Assembly (NCBI GenBank): GCA_963575745.1
Contig: CAUYUJ010007224.1
Span: 1 to 64,000 of the forward strand
Direction of reading: 5' to 3'
From: Prorocentrum cordatum
Lineage: Eukaryota; Sar; Dinophyceae; Prorocentrales; Prorocentraceae
Length of the DNA: 64,000 nucleotides
Shown here: positions 8,801-16,571 of the stretch, one piece after another
How positions within the stretch are numbered: the first letter of the stretch is position 1
Layout of the letters: each line of letters starts with the position of its first letter
Translations under genes and position numbers: made by a program
Notes under the pieces: generated by a model
Databases searched by the model: none
The model's input: the letters and a program-made list of their open reading frames with translations, nothing else
What the model was told of the DNA's origin: nothing

Positions 8801-10398
8801 GGCCCGCGGCGGCAGGAGCAGCCGCCTCCAGCTACGGCCACGCCCCCCACGCCAGGGTGCACCCAGCGGTCGTCGGCTACCCGCGTGCACTCGGGCAGGC
8901 TCCCCCACGGGCCACCTCGCCCGTGCCAGGGTCCACGCGTGCCTGGGGCCATTACCCAGGCCGCCACGACAGCACCGCCAGCAACCAGCCCGCAGTGGCA
9001 CCCCCTGCGGCTTCAGCCCAGGGGGCTGCACCAAGCCGTGGCAGGACAGGGCGCCCCGAAGGATGGCGCGAGGCGAACGTGCGTGCCTGGCAACCGCGCC
9101 AACACACGCCCCCGCCAAACGTGGCCGCAGCGCTGCGCCCTGCCCAGGCAAAACCTGCCCCCCCTGAGCGCGAGCGGCAGCCGCTCGTCCCGCTCGTCCT
9201 CACGCACACCCAGGCGCACCACAGCGCCTCCCCGCGGCACAGCGAGGGTAGTGCCCACCACGTCAGCCCCCGGCCCGACGCCGTCGACCCTGACCAGGCT
9301 GCAGCCTCGGCGGCGGGCGGCACAGGCGGCTCCCGCCCGCCCAGCCCAACACCCTGCGCAGCGCCGATCCGCTCCCCGAGCAGGGCGGACTCTGCGCGCG
9401 CTAACGCCCAGGTGGCCTCGCCACGTGACCGCCACACGGGCGGGCGCGTCCCGCGCAGCCGGTCCTACAGCCGCCACAGCTCGCGCAAGCCCCCTGGGAG
9501 CTCCACGAGCTCGCCGCCTCGCGAGACTCAGGCTGACGGCCAAGCCCCCGAGGTGGTGCCACGTTTCGGTGCCAGCGCCATCGAACCTGGCCAGGTCGAC
9601 CTCGAGCCGACGCCGTCCACGGACCAGGAGCTGCCACCGCCCACCCGCGTTGTCGTCGCCTTCGACGAGGCGCCGACCTTCGACCCCTTCAAGCACAAGT
9701 ACTCCGTCAAGGGCCTCGCGGCGGGCTTCGGCGGCGGCTCACCGCTGCCCCCTCTGAGCCACGGCGGCGGCCCCGCCACCTCAGCCGCTGCCGCGGCAGC
9801 GGCGGCCCCGCGTGGAGTCAGCCCTGTCCGCAACGCGTGCCTCACGGCAGCGGGCATGGACGAGGCTCAGCGCCAGGCCACCGACCGCGCCGCTCGCCAC
9901 GCCCAGCTAGTGGCTGACGCGCTGGCAGGGCGTGCGCCGCCGCAGCCACAGGGCCCACCGCCCGAGGCGAGCGCGGAGGGTGCACACGAACAAGCTGTTC
10001 CAGCTGATGCTGCTCATCACGGCACTGACGGGGCGGGCGCGCCGCCGCAGGACGGACCAGCGGTGTCGCGTGCGCAGTATTTGCGCGCGCGCTGCGCCGC
10101 TGCCGCGCCGAGCTGCCGCCGCTGGTTTGCTTTTGCTCTTGAGCTCGGCAGGACGGATCGAGGAGTCGCCTCCCTCTCCCCCTGCTGCCGTCTCACCTCT
10201 CCTCCCTCCGTCCCCCACGGTACAGGAGTGAGGAGGATTTTTCGAGGCAGTTTTGCCGATGTTTATGAACCCCCCCCCGGCGCAGCGTCGACCATGCCTT
10301 GCCTATACTTTTGGCCCGACGGCGGCTTCAGCCCCGTCCAAGCCAATCTGCCGCGACGCCATGAGCTCCTACTGTGGCCAAGCCTTCTACCTGGGTGA
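2890..10398 (+). CDS. Retroelement ORF2, giant multidomain protein
   Basis: The frame is open for about 2500 residues; numbering is from the ATG at 2890. M31 begins a short hydrophobic stretch ending in SLAGA that resembles a signal peptide. Several N-x-S/T sites and a Ser/Thr-rich tract follow. Residues 646-663 are hydrophobic (CLICLFVATYAIVVAM), 683-688 read RQRRRR (furin-like), and about 754-782 is another hydrophobic segment, preceded by a duplicated amphipathic unit (LWG-LKW). Around 1078-1154 the order FWHGT, GRTYVS...WYA, LWMCEA resembles the H-Y-E pattern of PARP/ART folds (candidates H1080, Y1117, E1154). Residues 1569 to about 1640 hold more than ten cysteines in C-x2-C arrangement, a likely zinc-binding block. 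The rest, particularly 1880-2450, is Pro/Ala/Ser/Arg low complexity. Its 3' end overlaps ORF3 by 140 bases in another frame. No known LINE protein of this make-up comes to mind; all domain calls are by eye. Confidence 0.8.
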   Translation: MYMSIQGYLRTCAATQLSAHRSRRPPGLAIMWRLACGLALPSLAGAHPSSGGAPQHGGEAFLRHAERGTLFYLYDDSIYKYDHSAILDPIVNSTAAAGPCGTGPLGAPASAWPEQHQGPRPTRCPPGTSTATTTSTTSTSMSPTSTPSSTTTHASQSTTDVAAAEMTPASSGHASHRMQVQLRGLPPLNMTLAVDCRTAYPRWYPVLSLSSTVVQHILDRAAGKAQARSGGFSPAVVPRFSPTSPTAPLCARGEPEEDPAFWHLMNIRARLIPCAAAWAPGEDHRDVCWAWLEDCVPHVLATLHLPQYDHFFQEDSAEKNDALRHRTAFDMCEDIWHRAGPDRQRTNRNLTRIQGSHEYPTRYFGLLLEYQGARAQLVGPEAFAAPLPPYLSRAHALLPRGLPPPDQDALAYLADAILHHPPDLQPLVEAELAAAPMEPLNLPPPAGPLAQNATCDQPAADAEPLLLQHTAASDISNISLDSFHVSDDSQNDSIHDTETQDLDGTTPPGDTAQRDRDSEPYTGRPLSHSSAPINSAQADPSAQLSDAEGATAADETSHSTALPALTSPRSGGFSPAAALAGSGRLQTSGGRTPPRTLVCRANATDSNSSAVDHWQAGIDNDPIEDASPDASSSYEAPHSAAASRRCGCLICLFVATYAIVVAMPYKDQIDGYLPTPSRDPSYRQRRRREAAAPGPSVSTTPRRTTAYDAAPALWGILKWTSAKLRDIVSGGASAVGSGLWGALKWASGKLGAIATGGVVCGLLLVGAKLLAQGAVGHVGARICARALDSPTAQWCLRCCQPIRRPRDEATHTMPRTHPDDPESQHVHSLRHPLLQEHYAAAVAAAVADVTTATTAAIVEVTAAVSRASSVTPRSTSPSPRDGPTSGAASGNPPTHEDATAQATDAEASETRERTLDSPWSIFRHADARGSSSDMDTQPPRRRARYASPARPQAPPGPGTPHPALRPPTRNLRSTIQRDPAVPVPPTSILTSLYQNGFALGNSGVTTEDIKDALRLYDHPRFTHDPTLQALAPWTDIMQRPPNRLTWVLEDSGGNSGETIFPYLTWDLREPTTDTPTVFWHGTRGDLAARLAFNGGHLLPGPRREAKGRTATNVGRTYVSVHPSLAAWYAVPPHPPCSLEDDTLAWGPIALWMCEATKPPRGENWQNFVKGEAHGARLIYPRVLGLLVRMDWCAPAEAASRCRALPHTYGMGDCAHALHIAGFDHPDLREAAEARDQEANTWRRLDTAAAWPPPQALYSPEAARAWATQHYDTEAATRADPNQPRPRASLRKLQLDPQPLIDLVYTGLQAVPVRGQSDVRAPRPSGSSPGAASGPSHTYQPGAALGHSPDRSSTTSGADDRRTPSLISAAAALARGHARSRRSASRSSRQSGGNSTSHSSDIETWEHIETEEEPTAYHVLAFHVRDVRARVNAPGVEVWLDPGEHHDGAYLPWGATVVGHRVIDPAVAGRDGWVILHHDHGDTTTRLWAPTQVHVKADDTWRTVMIAADLGPQWIERHADDARLPAEVVRTTGQSWFADVWPLWDRPRPHPDDAVTDEQAFPPLPGRWTCLQCRFQCCQYCAARRNTQLGTSGQPTCPDCSLSGLRAPMDWSTDYSCNSWTCAYSTDNRDSDTCCLSSRCPHPPRPHSLFDVRATGMPPHILARQYGNAPAQHDLKEPPRAPSGPGGEPPQPGQAGYQGQWYLPPRPRRVLKQGLPDGTRRPPGFTGTGMPEDPSPDQPLWKEGYVLFGPHQALKEDFIFNKAVRRPYSLAITNMHRDRVTVRTVCESIAERIHTTRTRWRDVVLYWDAEGGPGPQALDYDMRLCDAMVSRATTEAELNHDRSNRGSFCLYGPAHQRAVNITVLPEPQNIDFVEHVRRYSPVGETYPDHAFEHVYQGWRRPDVPPILPDTRPLSRADQQRYQQHQQRTQQRDQRDAGQPSTPRNRSPARVPTGDSAVYGGGAAYHRGPIGARPAAAGAAASSYGHAPHARVHPAVVGYPRALGQAPPRATSPVPGSTRAWGHYPGRHDSTASNQPAVAPPAASAQGAAPSRGRTGRPEGWREANVRAWQPRQHTPPPNVAAALRPAQAKPAPPERERQPLVPLVLTHTQAHHSASPRHSEGSAHHVSPRPDAVDPDQAAASAAGGTGGSRPPSPTPCAAPIRSPSRADSARANAQVASPRDRHTGGRVPRSRSYSRHSSRKPPGSSTSSPPRETQADGQAPEVVPRFGASAIEPGQVDLEPTPSTDQELPPPTRVVVAFDEAPTFDPFKHKYSVKGLAAGFGGGSPLPPLSHGGGPATSAAAAAAAAPRGVSPVRNACLTAAGMDEAQRQATDRAARHAQLVADALAGRAPPQPQGPPPEASAEGAHEQAVPADAAHHGTDGAGAPPQDGPAVSRAQYLRARCAAAAPSCRRWFAFALELGRTDRGVASLSPCCRLTSPPSVPHGTGVRRIFRGSFADVYEPPPGAASTMPCLYFWPDGGFSPVQANLPRRHELLLWPSLLPG
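3572..3596 (+). repeat. Core hairpin copy 2 (in ORF2)
   Basis: Left arm GCAGTGG, C, GGCT, TC, AGCC, right arm CCGCTGT. Seven arm pairs including two G-T wobbles. It shares 24 identical bases with the copy at 4595. It is read as SGGFSP in ORF2. Confidence 0.75.
4595..4619 (+). repeat. Core hairpin copy 3 (in ORF2)
   Basis: Left arm GCAGTGG, C, GGCT, TC, AGCC, right arm CCGCTGC. One right-arm base differs from copy 2 and turns a wobble pair into a Watson-Crick pair. Confidence 0.75.
6854..6878 (+). repeat. Core hairpin copy 4 (in ORF2)
   Basis: Left arm GCCCCAG, C, GGCT, CC, AGCC, right arm CTGGGGC. Perfect 7-bp arms. Confidence 0.8.
9001..9025 (+). repeat. Core hairpin copy 5 (in ORF2)
   Basis: Left arm CCCCCTG, C, GGCT, TC, AGCC, right arm CAGGGGG. 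Perfect 7-bp arms. It is read in a different frame from copies 2 and 3 (AASA rather than GGFSP). Confidence 0.8.
10169..10224 (+). promoter_or_regulatory. Possible trans-splice acceptor before ORF3
   Basis: A nearly pure pyrimidine tract (CCTCCCTCTCCCCCTGCTGC and onward through CTCTCCTCCCTCCGTCCCCC) runs into GGTACAG with AG at 10223-10224, inside the 3' end of ORF2. An in-frame stop for ORF3 lies at 10229-10231 and its ATG is at 10259. This is the best-formed acceptor of the three and would let ORF3 be translated from its own capped message. Confidence 0.5.
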
Positions 10399-13300
10399 CG
10401 GCCAGGCTGCCCTCCACCGTGCGGGGCGTGCTAACCCCAGCTCCACCGACGGAGATGGGCCAGGTCGCTCCATCCACCTCGTCAGCCTCAACATCACGAG
10501 TCTCCCAGCGAACTGGCCAACCATCACCGCTCTAGGTGTCGACCACAACGCCGCAGTCATAGCACTGCAGGAGACCCGACATGCCAAGCCTACCAGGCAA
10601 GCCATCGCTACCAACGCCGCCAATCCACACCACGGAGGATACCAGGCCAGTCTGGGACCTGACCTGGATCTGGCGCGTGCTCAGCGCAAAGCTGCTCACG
10701 GTGGCACGGACCACACGGTCGAGGGCAACACCGGCGCCTCGGGTGGGGTCGCCATCCTCTCTAAGGACGCCATCGTCGACTCCACCGTCGACGACATTGC
10801 GACCTGTATCGCCACCCTCAAGGCCAAGAAACGATGGCACGAGGCCTTCCTCCCGCTCTGCACCCAGCACCGCCGCAGGCGGCGACGAAACAACCACGGT
10901 CCCGCTGGGATCTACATTGCGAGCCTCTACGGGGTCGCTGGAGGGGACAGCACCGATTTGTTTCGGCTTGCTGATTGCGCCGCCGCGAGGGTCGGCTCAG
11001 CCCCGTATTTCATTTGCATGGACGCCAACACGAACATCGACGACAATCCACATCTGCTGCACATGATGCAGCACGGATGGTTTAACGTCGCTGAAGGCAC
11101 ACCAGACCACACCATGCACACATATGGCAATATCCCTGACTGGGACCGCGTCACCAAGTGCCCCCGCACTTCGCGCATCGATTATATCATCGCCAACCAA
11201 GCTGCGCGATCCCTTGTCACCGACTTCTGCTATCTGCGTGACTTGCCAGCGAAGTCCCATGTTGGCCTGCAGGTCACACTCGACCTTAGCCGCCTCGATC
11301 ACACGGCCCCACGCCTTCTGGCCCCCACGCCTTACCCTCCAAACGACGGAGCTCATGAGGACCACGAACTTCAGGCATTAGGGACCCTCATCGCAGGACG
11401 ATACCACGACCGCATGGAGCAGGCTGACACACGCGACGATGTGGAACGCATGTTCGCCCTGGCAAACGAGGCCAGCCATGAGTACCATCTCACCCGGCTG
11501 CGGGACCTGCCGCCCCCACCGCCAGACCACCCAAAAAAGAAGGCCCCTACCATGCACGGGCTCACACCCACGTTCGACGAGCGACCCGCCGTCCCCCGCG
11601 CCTTTCCCACCTACGGAGCTTCCACGATTCACATGAACCGCCTTCGCAAGCTCCATCGGCAACTTTGCGAGCTTCGCTTCATCGGACAGCACCATCATAT
11701 GGGCTGCCGTGCTATCCCGCCGCACCTGGCGCAACGCATCGACTGCACGTGGACCGCGGCCCGCCTTCTCTGCCACAAGCTGCGCCCCACGGCCCTCCTG
11801 GCCTTTCCTGATGCCTGGACCCCCGACGTGCCAGCACCACGCGGAGAGCACCTAGATCGTCTGATCCAAAACCTAGACTCGGAGCTGGCGCGACGTGCAA
11901 ACCGAGCCAAAGCTGAACGCATCAAGATCTGGGCTGAGGGTGTCCGCGAGCCAAGCGGGCGAAAGGCGGCCATATACGCACGGGCTGCCGACTGCTCGCC
12001 CACGGCGTATCTCCGCACGCCTACCACTCCCGACGATGCACAGCTCCACTGCGACACCACCGCCTTCAACCCTGACCAAGCTAGCACGGACGATAGTGAT
12101 GCCGACACCGACGCCGGCGGCTTCAGCCCCAGCGACGGTAGTTCGCTCGACACGGACAACGACGACGGCCACACTCGTGGCCCACCACCTGCCCAGGTTC
12201 CCGACGCCCTCCCCGCCAACGCTATTGTTGCCAACACCAAAGACATGCTTAAGCTCATGGTCGACACCTGGGAGCCCATCTTGGGCAGGTACCGCGCTCG
12301 CGCGGGCCATGACGCCGAAGCTATGCCGACGTGGGCGGACTTCTACGACGAATACCGCCAAGAGCTGCCTACGCCATCACCAGCAGCCCCCTTCCACCTC
12401 ACCGACGACCAACTCATCCACTTCATTCGCACCCGTTCACCGCGCCGCGCGGGGGGACTCGACGGCTGGACAACTAAGGAGGCTAAGGAGTTACCCGACG
12501 ACATCCTTCGCCTCTTCGCCAGCGTCTTACGTGCTATGCAACGCACTGGCACCATCCCCGAGCCCCTCCTGCACGTGCCAAACCCGTGCCTCCGAAAAGG
12601 CCGAGGGGAACTCCCGACGGACCAACGACTTCTCTCGGTTCTTTCCGTGTGGATGTATGCGTGGGAAGCGCCGGCCTACCGTAGCCTCACGACCTGGCGG
12701 CAAGGATGGACCCATGCCACGAGCTTCGGCGCTGTTCCCAAAGCCACCATTGGGGATGTCAGCACCTCTCTCGCCCTGCGCATCGAACACGCCAGGACTT
12801 TACTCCTCCCCTTAGCTGGAGCTGCCCTTGACCGACAGAAGTGCTTCGACTACCTCATCACGGACATCTGTCTAAACCTTGCGCTGCACGCGGGGTGTCC
12901 ACAAGACATCGTCACTGTCCGCCGAAATTTCTACAGACACCACAAACGCTACATCCGCATGAACGGAGCGTACTCCAGGGACCTGGCCAGGACAAACGGT
13001 CACCTCCAGGGCAGCTCGTGGTCCCTGGATGACATCAAGCTGCTCATGTGCGTGTGGACAAAGAGGCAGCACCGATACGTTCCTCGATCACTCAGCACTA
13101 CCTTCGTTGACGACAGCAACTCCACTACCCACACCGCTTCTGAGCTGCAGAAATCTCTCGACGAAACCGCCAAGTTTGATCGATTCTCAGGTCAACGCAT
13201 TCACCCTGGTAAAGTGGCAGGGTGGGCGCTCACCGACGAGCTTCACGCCGCCGTTACCCAGCTCACACTGGCGGATCGCCCCCTACGTGTGGTCGATTCC

Positions 13301-16027
13301 TTCAAGCTCGTCGGGAGTTACATCAACGCAGAGGCAGCGCCGGCTCCAGCCGCGCTTAACCTCACGGCCACCGCAGACGCCCGTGTACGGAGGGCGACTA
13401 TCCGCCTGCCGCGCATTGGCAAGCTCCCGTCGCCGATGCTTATCAAGGCGCGGCACGCCCGATCCCTGGCTGCCAGCGTCTGCACCACGGGCACCGACAT
13501 TCAAGCACCATCAGGCCCAGCCAAGACTGCCTACAACCACGCCCTCAAGGCGGCTATCCGCCCCAAGGGGAACAAGTGGGTCGAGTTCTGGACTCTCATG
13601 GCCGTGTGCGTGCCGGGACACGCCCTTGAGATCGACGCCATCACGCAGCGTGAAGCATTCCTGTGCCTGCGGCGACAGGTTAACCGCGACGTTACACTCT
13701 GCGGGCTCGCCAGAGACCTCCAACACCACGTCCAGACCCTGTTTGGTGGAGGACCCGTCGGACGACTCGTCCAGTCGCTCCAGCAGCTCCGATGGACCTG
13801 GCCCACATTTGGCATCATGTACGACGACTGGGGCTGCCCGATCAGCTGGCTGAATTTACCCCAAAACGCCTTCCTGCACATGCTGCGGGCCTCACAACGC
13901 AGGGCATTTCTGCGGAGGATCAAGCCACGGCGACACGACCTTGGCTACCTCGCCTCTGTCAGACAGGGCCTTGACCTCTTCGCCAGCACGTGGCTCGCGA
14001 GAACTAAAGGAGCAGCCAAATGCACTGCCTGGCAGCTGGCGCTCCTCCTGAACTACCTGTCGGGCGGGGACCACACCCAACAGCGACGATCCCGATCAAA
14101 CACGTCGGCAGACCCCAGCCCCATGTGCCGCTACTGTGACGAGGAAGAGGAAACTCAGGAGCACACTGTCCGCGACTGTAAGTGCTGGGCCCGAGAAAGA
14201 CTCCCTCTCACCACCCTCATCAGTGACGACCAGTGGGCCCGTCTTCCGCCGCACACAAGACACTGCGGGCTCTTCGACGAAGACCCAGCCCTCCTCGACC
14301 TGCAGGCCGACCTCGCGAGGGACCCGCTGCCACAGCCCATTCCGCGGCCCTCCCCTGATGGTGATCCTGCGGCTTCAGCCCAGGACACCTACACCACCTA
14401 CCTTGACTACGACACTGGTTGGACATGGGTCTATGCTGCCACGGACGGTGCGTGCACCAACCAAGCCATCCCATTGCTAGCACGAGCGGGTTACGGCGTC
14501 TACTACGGCATCGATCACCGCATGAACTACAGTGCACGCGTTCACGGCCTAACGCAGAACGCCCAGGTTGCGGAGGCCCTCGCCATTGTCCACCTTACGG
14601 CATGTGCCGAACGGCCCGTGCACGTTTTCGTGGACAACCAGGCGGTGGTCGATGGGTTCCAAAGCATCATCGACGGACATCCAGCGCCGCAGGGCACGCA
14701 CGCGGAGCTCTGGGAAAAGATCCACCGATGTGTTATGGCCAAGCCCAACATGTTTCGCGTCGAAAAAATCGCCAGCCACCTGGGAGACCTGGGCATCGAC
14801 CTTGGGCTCATCGGGCCCATCGCGGAGGAGTTCAACCGTCAGGCCGACGCCCTTGCCACAGCGGCGGCACGCACGCACAACCTCCCCGACGACATTGTTG
14901 AAGCTGCCAAAACACGACATCGCCAAGCGACCGTGCTTCATGGGGTCGCTGTCGCTATCTACGAGCGCAGACACCGTACTCTGCCGCTCCCACACCGCAG
15001 GGCTGGGTTTACAGCAGCGGAACTCAGCAAAATGGAACCGAACCCCCTGCTGTCGGACCAGGCACCACCCGCGGCTGGACCATACATCCCGCAGAACCCG
15101 GATGAGCTCTGGGCCGAGGCCCAACGGGCGATGCACGACGAACAGGAGGACGACCCGTTCGGCTTCGGCGGGGGATTAGACTTCCTGGACGACGGGCCAG
15201 CCAGCGCCAACCCTGCCCCGTCGGGCAGCCTCTCGACGCCCACCTCGACTCCGCCACCGAGAGCGACATCGCACCCACATGATGACGTCGCTCACCGTCA
15301 AGACGCCGACGAGGACCTTTACGATCCCCTCGGATTGAGCGGCAGCATAGACGACGCCCCGCCGACACCCCACGCTGCCGACGATGCCGCTTCATCGAGA
15401 CGCCACCCGACCACGCGGCCGACCTCCGAGCCCTCGCACGGCATCATGATTGGTCCCCCCGTGCCACCCACCCCGTCCCCCCACCAGCGCCAGCCCGCGG
15501 GGGCGGCTCCAGCCCCCCCGCAGGGCACTGAGCCAGTCAGGCCGTCGCACCCCGTCCACGCTTTTACTGTTGCTGGGTGCGAGGCTGCGGCTCCTCCGTC
15601 CTCACGGGGCGTGGCCCTAGCGGCTTCAGCCCTGGGACCGCGCGTTACCCTCCAGTCGCCTCGCAAGGGCGACGGCCGCCAGCACGCGGATCGCCGCGCC
15701 GCGCTGGTCCACCACCTGGCCAGGCGCACCGATGACCTCGTCCCCGCCACGAGGCCCGCGGCCGCAGGCACAGAGCAGCCGCCCCTCACCGACCGCGAAG
15801 CCGAGCTGTCCCAGTCTATGGCCGCTCTTCAGCAGAGGTGTGCTGCTCTCGCCGCCGACCTTGCCGCTGCTCAAGCCCGTCAAGGCCCTCTGCTCCAGCG
15901 CCTCCACCGCGCCGGTCGTGCCTTCGCCGAGCTGCTTACACCCTCGCCCGATGGTGCTGCGCCGCCACTCACCCTCCATGCTATGCTGTCATCGCTCCGC
16001 GGCGCTCCGCCTGGAGCCCCGCGCTAA
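10259..16027 (+). CDS. Retroelement ORF3: EEP endonuclease, reverse transcriptase, RNase H
   Basis: Numbering is from ATG 10259. Residues about 70-340 are an EEP/APE endonuclease: SLNITSL, LQETRHAK (E105), CMDANTN (D255), RIDYII (D308) and KSHVGL (H334) fit its catalytic set. It would nick target DNA for target-primed reverse transcription. The reverse transcriptase spans about 700-1100: motif A LDRQKCFD (D858), HLQGSSWSLDD, and FVDDS (949-953; D951, D952). A CCHC knuckle begins at C1290 (MCRYCDEEEETQEHTVRDC). RNase H follows with D1396 (TDGAC), E1439 (AEALA), D1459 (FVDNQA) and D1530 (FNRQADALA), all four catalytic acids present. The C-terminal 380 residues are Pro/Ala-rich, ending in a probable coiled coil (ELSQSMAALQQRCAALAADL and onward). 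The ORF is uninterrupted, so this copy may be young. It overlaps ORF2 in the +1 frame. Confidence 0.95.
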   Translation: MFMNPPPAQRRPCLAYTFGPTAASAPSKPICRDAMSSYCGQAFYLGDGQAALHRAGRANPSSTDGDGPGRSIHLVSLNITSLPANWPTITALGVDHNAAVIALQETRHAKPTRQAIATNAANPHHGGYQASLGPDLDLARAQRKAAHGGTDHTVEGNTGASGGVAILSKDAIVDSTVDDIATCIATLKAKKRWHEAFLPLCTQHRRRRRRNNHGPAGIYIASLYGVAGGDSTDLFRLADCAAARVGSAPYFICMDANTNIDDNPHLLHMMQHGWFNVAEGTPDHTMHTYGNIPDWDRVTKCPRTSRIDYIIANQAARSLVTDFCYLRDLPAKSHVGLQVTLDLSRLDHTAPRLLAPTPYPPNDGAHEDHELQALGTLIAGRYHDRMEQADTRDDVERMFALANEASHEYHLTRLRDLPPPPPDHPKKKAPTMHGLTPTFDERPAVPRAFPTYGASTIHMNRLRKLHRQLCELRFIGQHHHMGCRAIPPHLAQRIDCTWTAARLLCHKLRPTALLAFPDAWTPDVPAPRGEHLDRLIQNLDSELARRANRAKAERIKIWAEGVREPSGRKAAIYARAADCSPTAYLRTPTTPDDAQLHCDTTAFNPDQASTDDSDADTDAGGFSPSDGSSLDTDNDDGHTRGPPPAQVPDALPANAIVANTKDMLKLMVDTWEPILGRYRARAGHDAEAMPTWADFYDEYRQELPTPSPAAPFHLTDDQLIHFIRTRSPRRAGGLDGWTTKEAKELPDDILRLFASVLRAMQRTGTIPEPLLHVPNPCLRKGRGELPTDQRLLSVLSVWMYAWEAPAYRSLTTWRQGWTHATSFGAVPKATIGDVSTSLALRIEHARTLLLPLAGAALDRQKCFDYLITDICLNLALHAGCPQDIVTVRRNFYRHHKRYIRMNGAYSRDLARTNGHLQGSSWSLDDIKLLMCVWTKRQHRYVPRSLSTTFVDDSNSTTHTASELQKSLDETAKFDRFSGQRIHPGKVAGWALTDELHAAVTQLTLADRPLRVVDSFKLVGSYINAEAAPAPAALNLTATADARVRRATIRLPRIGKLPSPMLIKARHARSLAASVCTTGTDIQAPSGPAKTAYNHALKAAIRPKGNKWVEFWTLMAVCVPGHALEIDAITQREAFLCLRRQVNRDVTLCGLARDLQHHVQTLFGGGPVGRLVQSLQQLRWTWPTFGIMYDDWGCPISWLNLPQNAFLHMLRASQRRAFLRRIKPRRHDLGYLASVRQGLDLFASTWLARTKGAAKCTAWQLALLLNYLSGGDHTQQRRSRSNTSADPSPMCRYCDEEEETQEHTVRDCKCWARERLPLTTLISDDQWARLPPHTRHCGLFDEDPALLDLQADLARDPLPQPIPRPSPDGDPAASAQDTYTTYLDYDTGWTWVYAATDGACTNQAIPLLARAGYGVYYGIDHRMNYSARVHGLTQNAQVAEALAIVHLTACAERPVHVFVDNQAVVDGFQSIIDGHPAPQGTHAELWEKIHRCVMAKPNMFRVEKIASHLGDLGIDLGLIGPIAEEFNRQADALATAAARTHNLPDDIVEAAKTRHRQATVLHGVAVAIYERRHRTLPLPHRRAGFTAAELSKMEPNPLLSDQAPPAAGPYIPQNPDELWAEAQRAMHDEQEDDPFGFGGGLDFLDDGPASANPAPSGSLSTPTSTPPPRATSHPHDDVAHRQDADEDLYDPLGLSGSIDDAPPTPHAADDAASSRRHPTTRPTSEPSHGIMIGPPVPPTPSPHQRQPAGAAPAPPQGTEPVRPSHPVHAFTVAGCEAAAPPSSRGVALAASALGPRVTLQSPRKGDGRQHADRRAALVHHLARRTDDLVPATRPAAAGTEQPPLTDREAELSQSMAALQQRCAALAADLAAAQARQGPLLQRLHRAGRAFAELLTPSPDGAAPPLTLHAMLSSLRGAPPGAPR
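10318..10338 (+). repeat. Core hairpin copy 6 (ORF2/ORF3 overlap)
   Basis: Left arm GACGG, C, GGCT, TC, AGCC, right arm CCGTC. Perfect 5-bp arms, in a stretch read in two frames at once (GGFSP in ORF2, AASAP in ORF3). Confidence 0.8.
12112..12134 (+). repeat. Core hairpin copy 7 (in ORF3)
   Basis: Left arm CGCCGG, C, GGCT, TC, AGCC, right arm CCAGCG. Arms pair with one C-A mismatch. It lies in the acidic linker between the endonuclease and reverse transcriptase. Confidence 0.65.
13336..13356 (+). repeat. Core hairpin copy 8 (in ORF3)
   Basis: Left arm AGCGC, C, GGCT, CC, AGCC, right arm GCGCT. Perfect 5-bp arms, about 220 bases after the FVDD codons. Confidence 0.75.
14365..14385 (+). repeat. 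Core hairpin copy 9 (in ORF3)
   Basis: Left arm TCCTG, C, GGCT, TC, AGCC, right arm CAGGA. Perfect 5-bp arms, just upstream of the RNase H domain. Confidence 0.8.
15497..15521 (+). repeat. Core hairpin copy 10 (in ORF3)
   Basis: Left arm GCGGGGG, C, GGCT, CC, AGCC, right arm CCCCCGC. Perfect 7-bp arms. Confidence 0.8.
15616..15636 (+). repeat. Core hairpin copy 11 (in ORF3)
   Basis: Left arm CCTAG, C, GGCT, TC, AGCC, right arm CTGGG. Five arm pairs including one T-G wobble. Only about 95 bases from copy 10. Confidence 0.75.
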
Positions 16028-16164
16028 TCTCCGCCATTCTGCCTGCCCGTGTGCACGCGTGGCCCCGCGTCCACGGTGTCAGGGCGTGGGGGCGGGGGGT
16101 GCCCCGTCCCTGCGCGCCGCGTTGCGGCCAAGCGCCCAACTGGCGGTCTGCCAAGCCGCCTAGC

Positions 16165-16224
16165 CACGTGTCAGCACGTCGCCTTTCTTGTTGGGGCCTT
16201 CTTCGTCACGCGGTCTGACACGTG
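16165..16224. repeat. Inverted repeat in 3' region of retroelement
   Basis: CACGTGTCAG (16165-16174) and CTGACACGTG (16215-16224) are perfect 10-bp inverted copies with a 40-base spacer, about 140 bases after the ORF3 stop. It could form a stem in the 3' UTR, where LINE reverse transcriptases often recognise their template. The function is a guess. Confidence 0.6.
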
Positions 16225-16389
16225 AGATCTTCACTGTCTGTCCGCCGTCTGTAGCGTCAGTCGCATTGCGCCGGGGGAGGGGGTTTGTTGCCCGCCCTCG
16301 TATCTCAAGGCTGCACCGCCGCAAATAGTGTTTGGCGGGTTGTCGCACCGCAGTGCGCCTCGCGGACGGACCCTGGTCCGCCTACTTGT

Positions 16390-16531
<142 letters not shown>

Positions 16532-16571
16532 CTGCTCTCTTCGCTACTGGCTTCTGACGGAGTCTGGGTTA

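Noticed and set aside
9297-9306. GGCTGCAGCC as a core hairpin
   Set aside because: The centre is GC rather than two pyrimidines, there is no bulged C, and the flanking arms do not pair.
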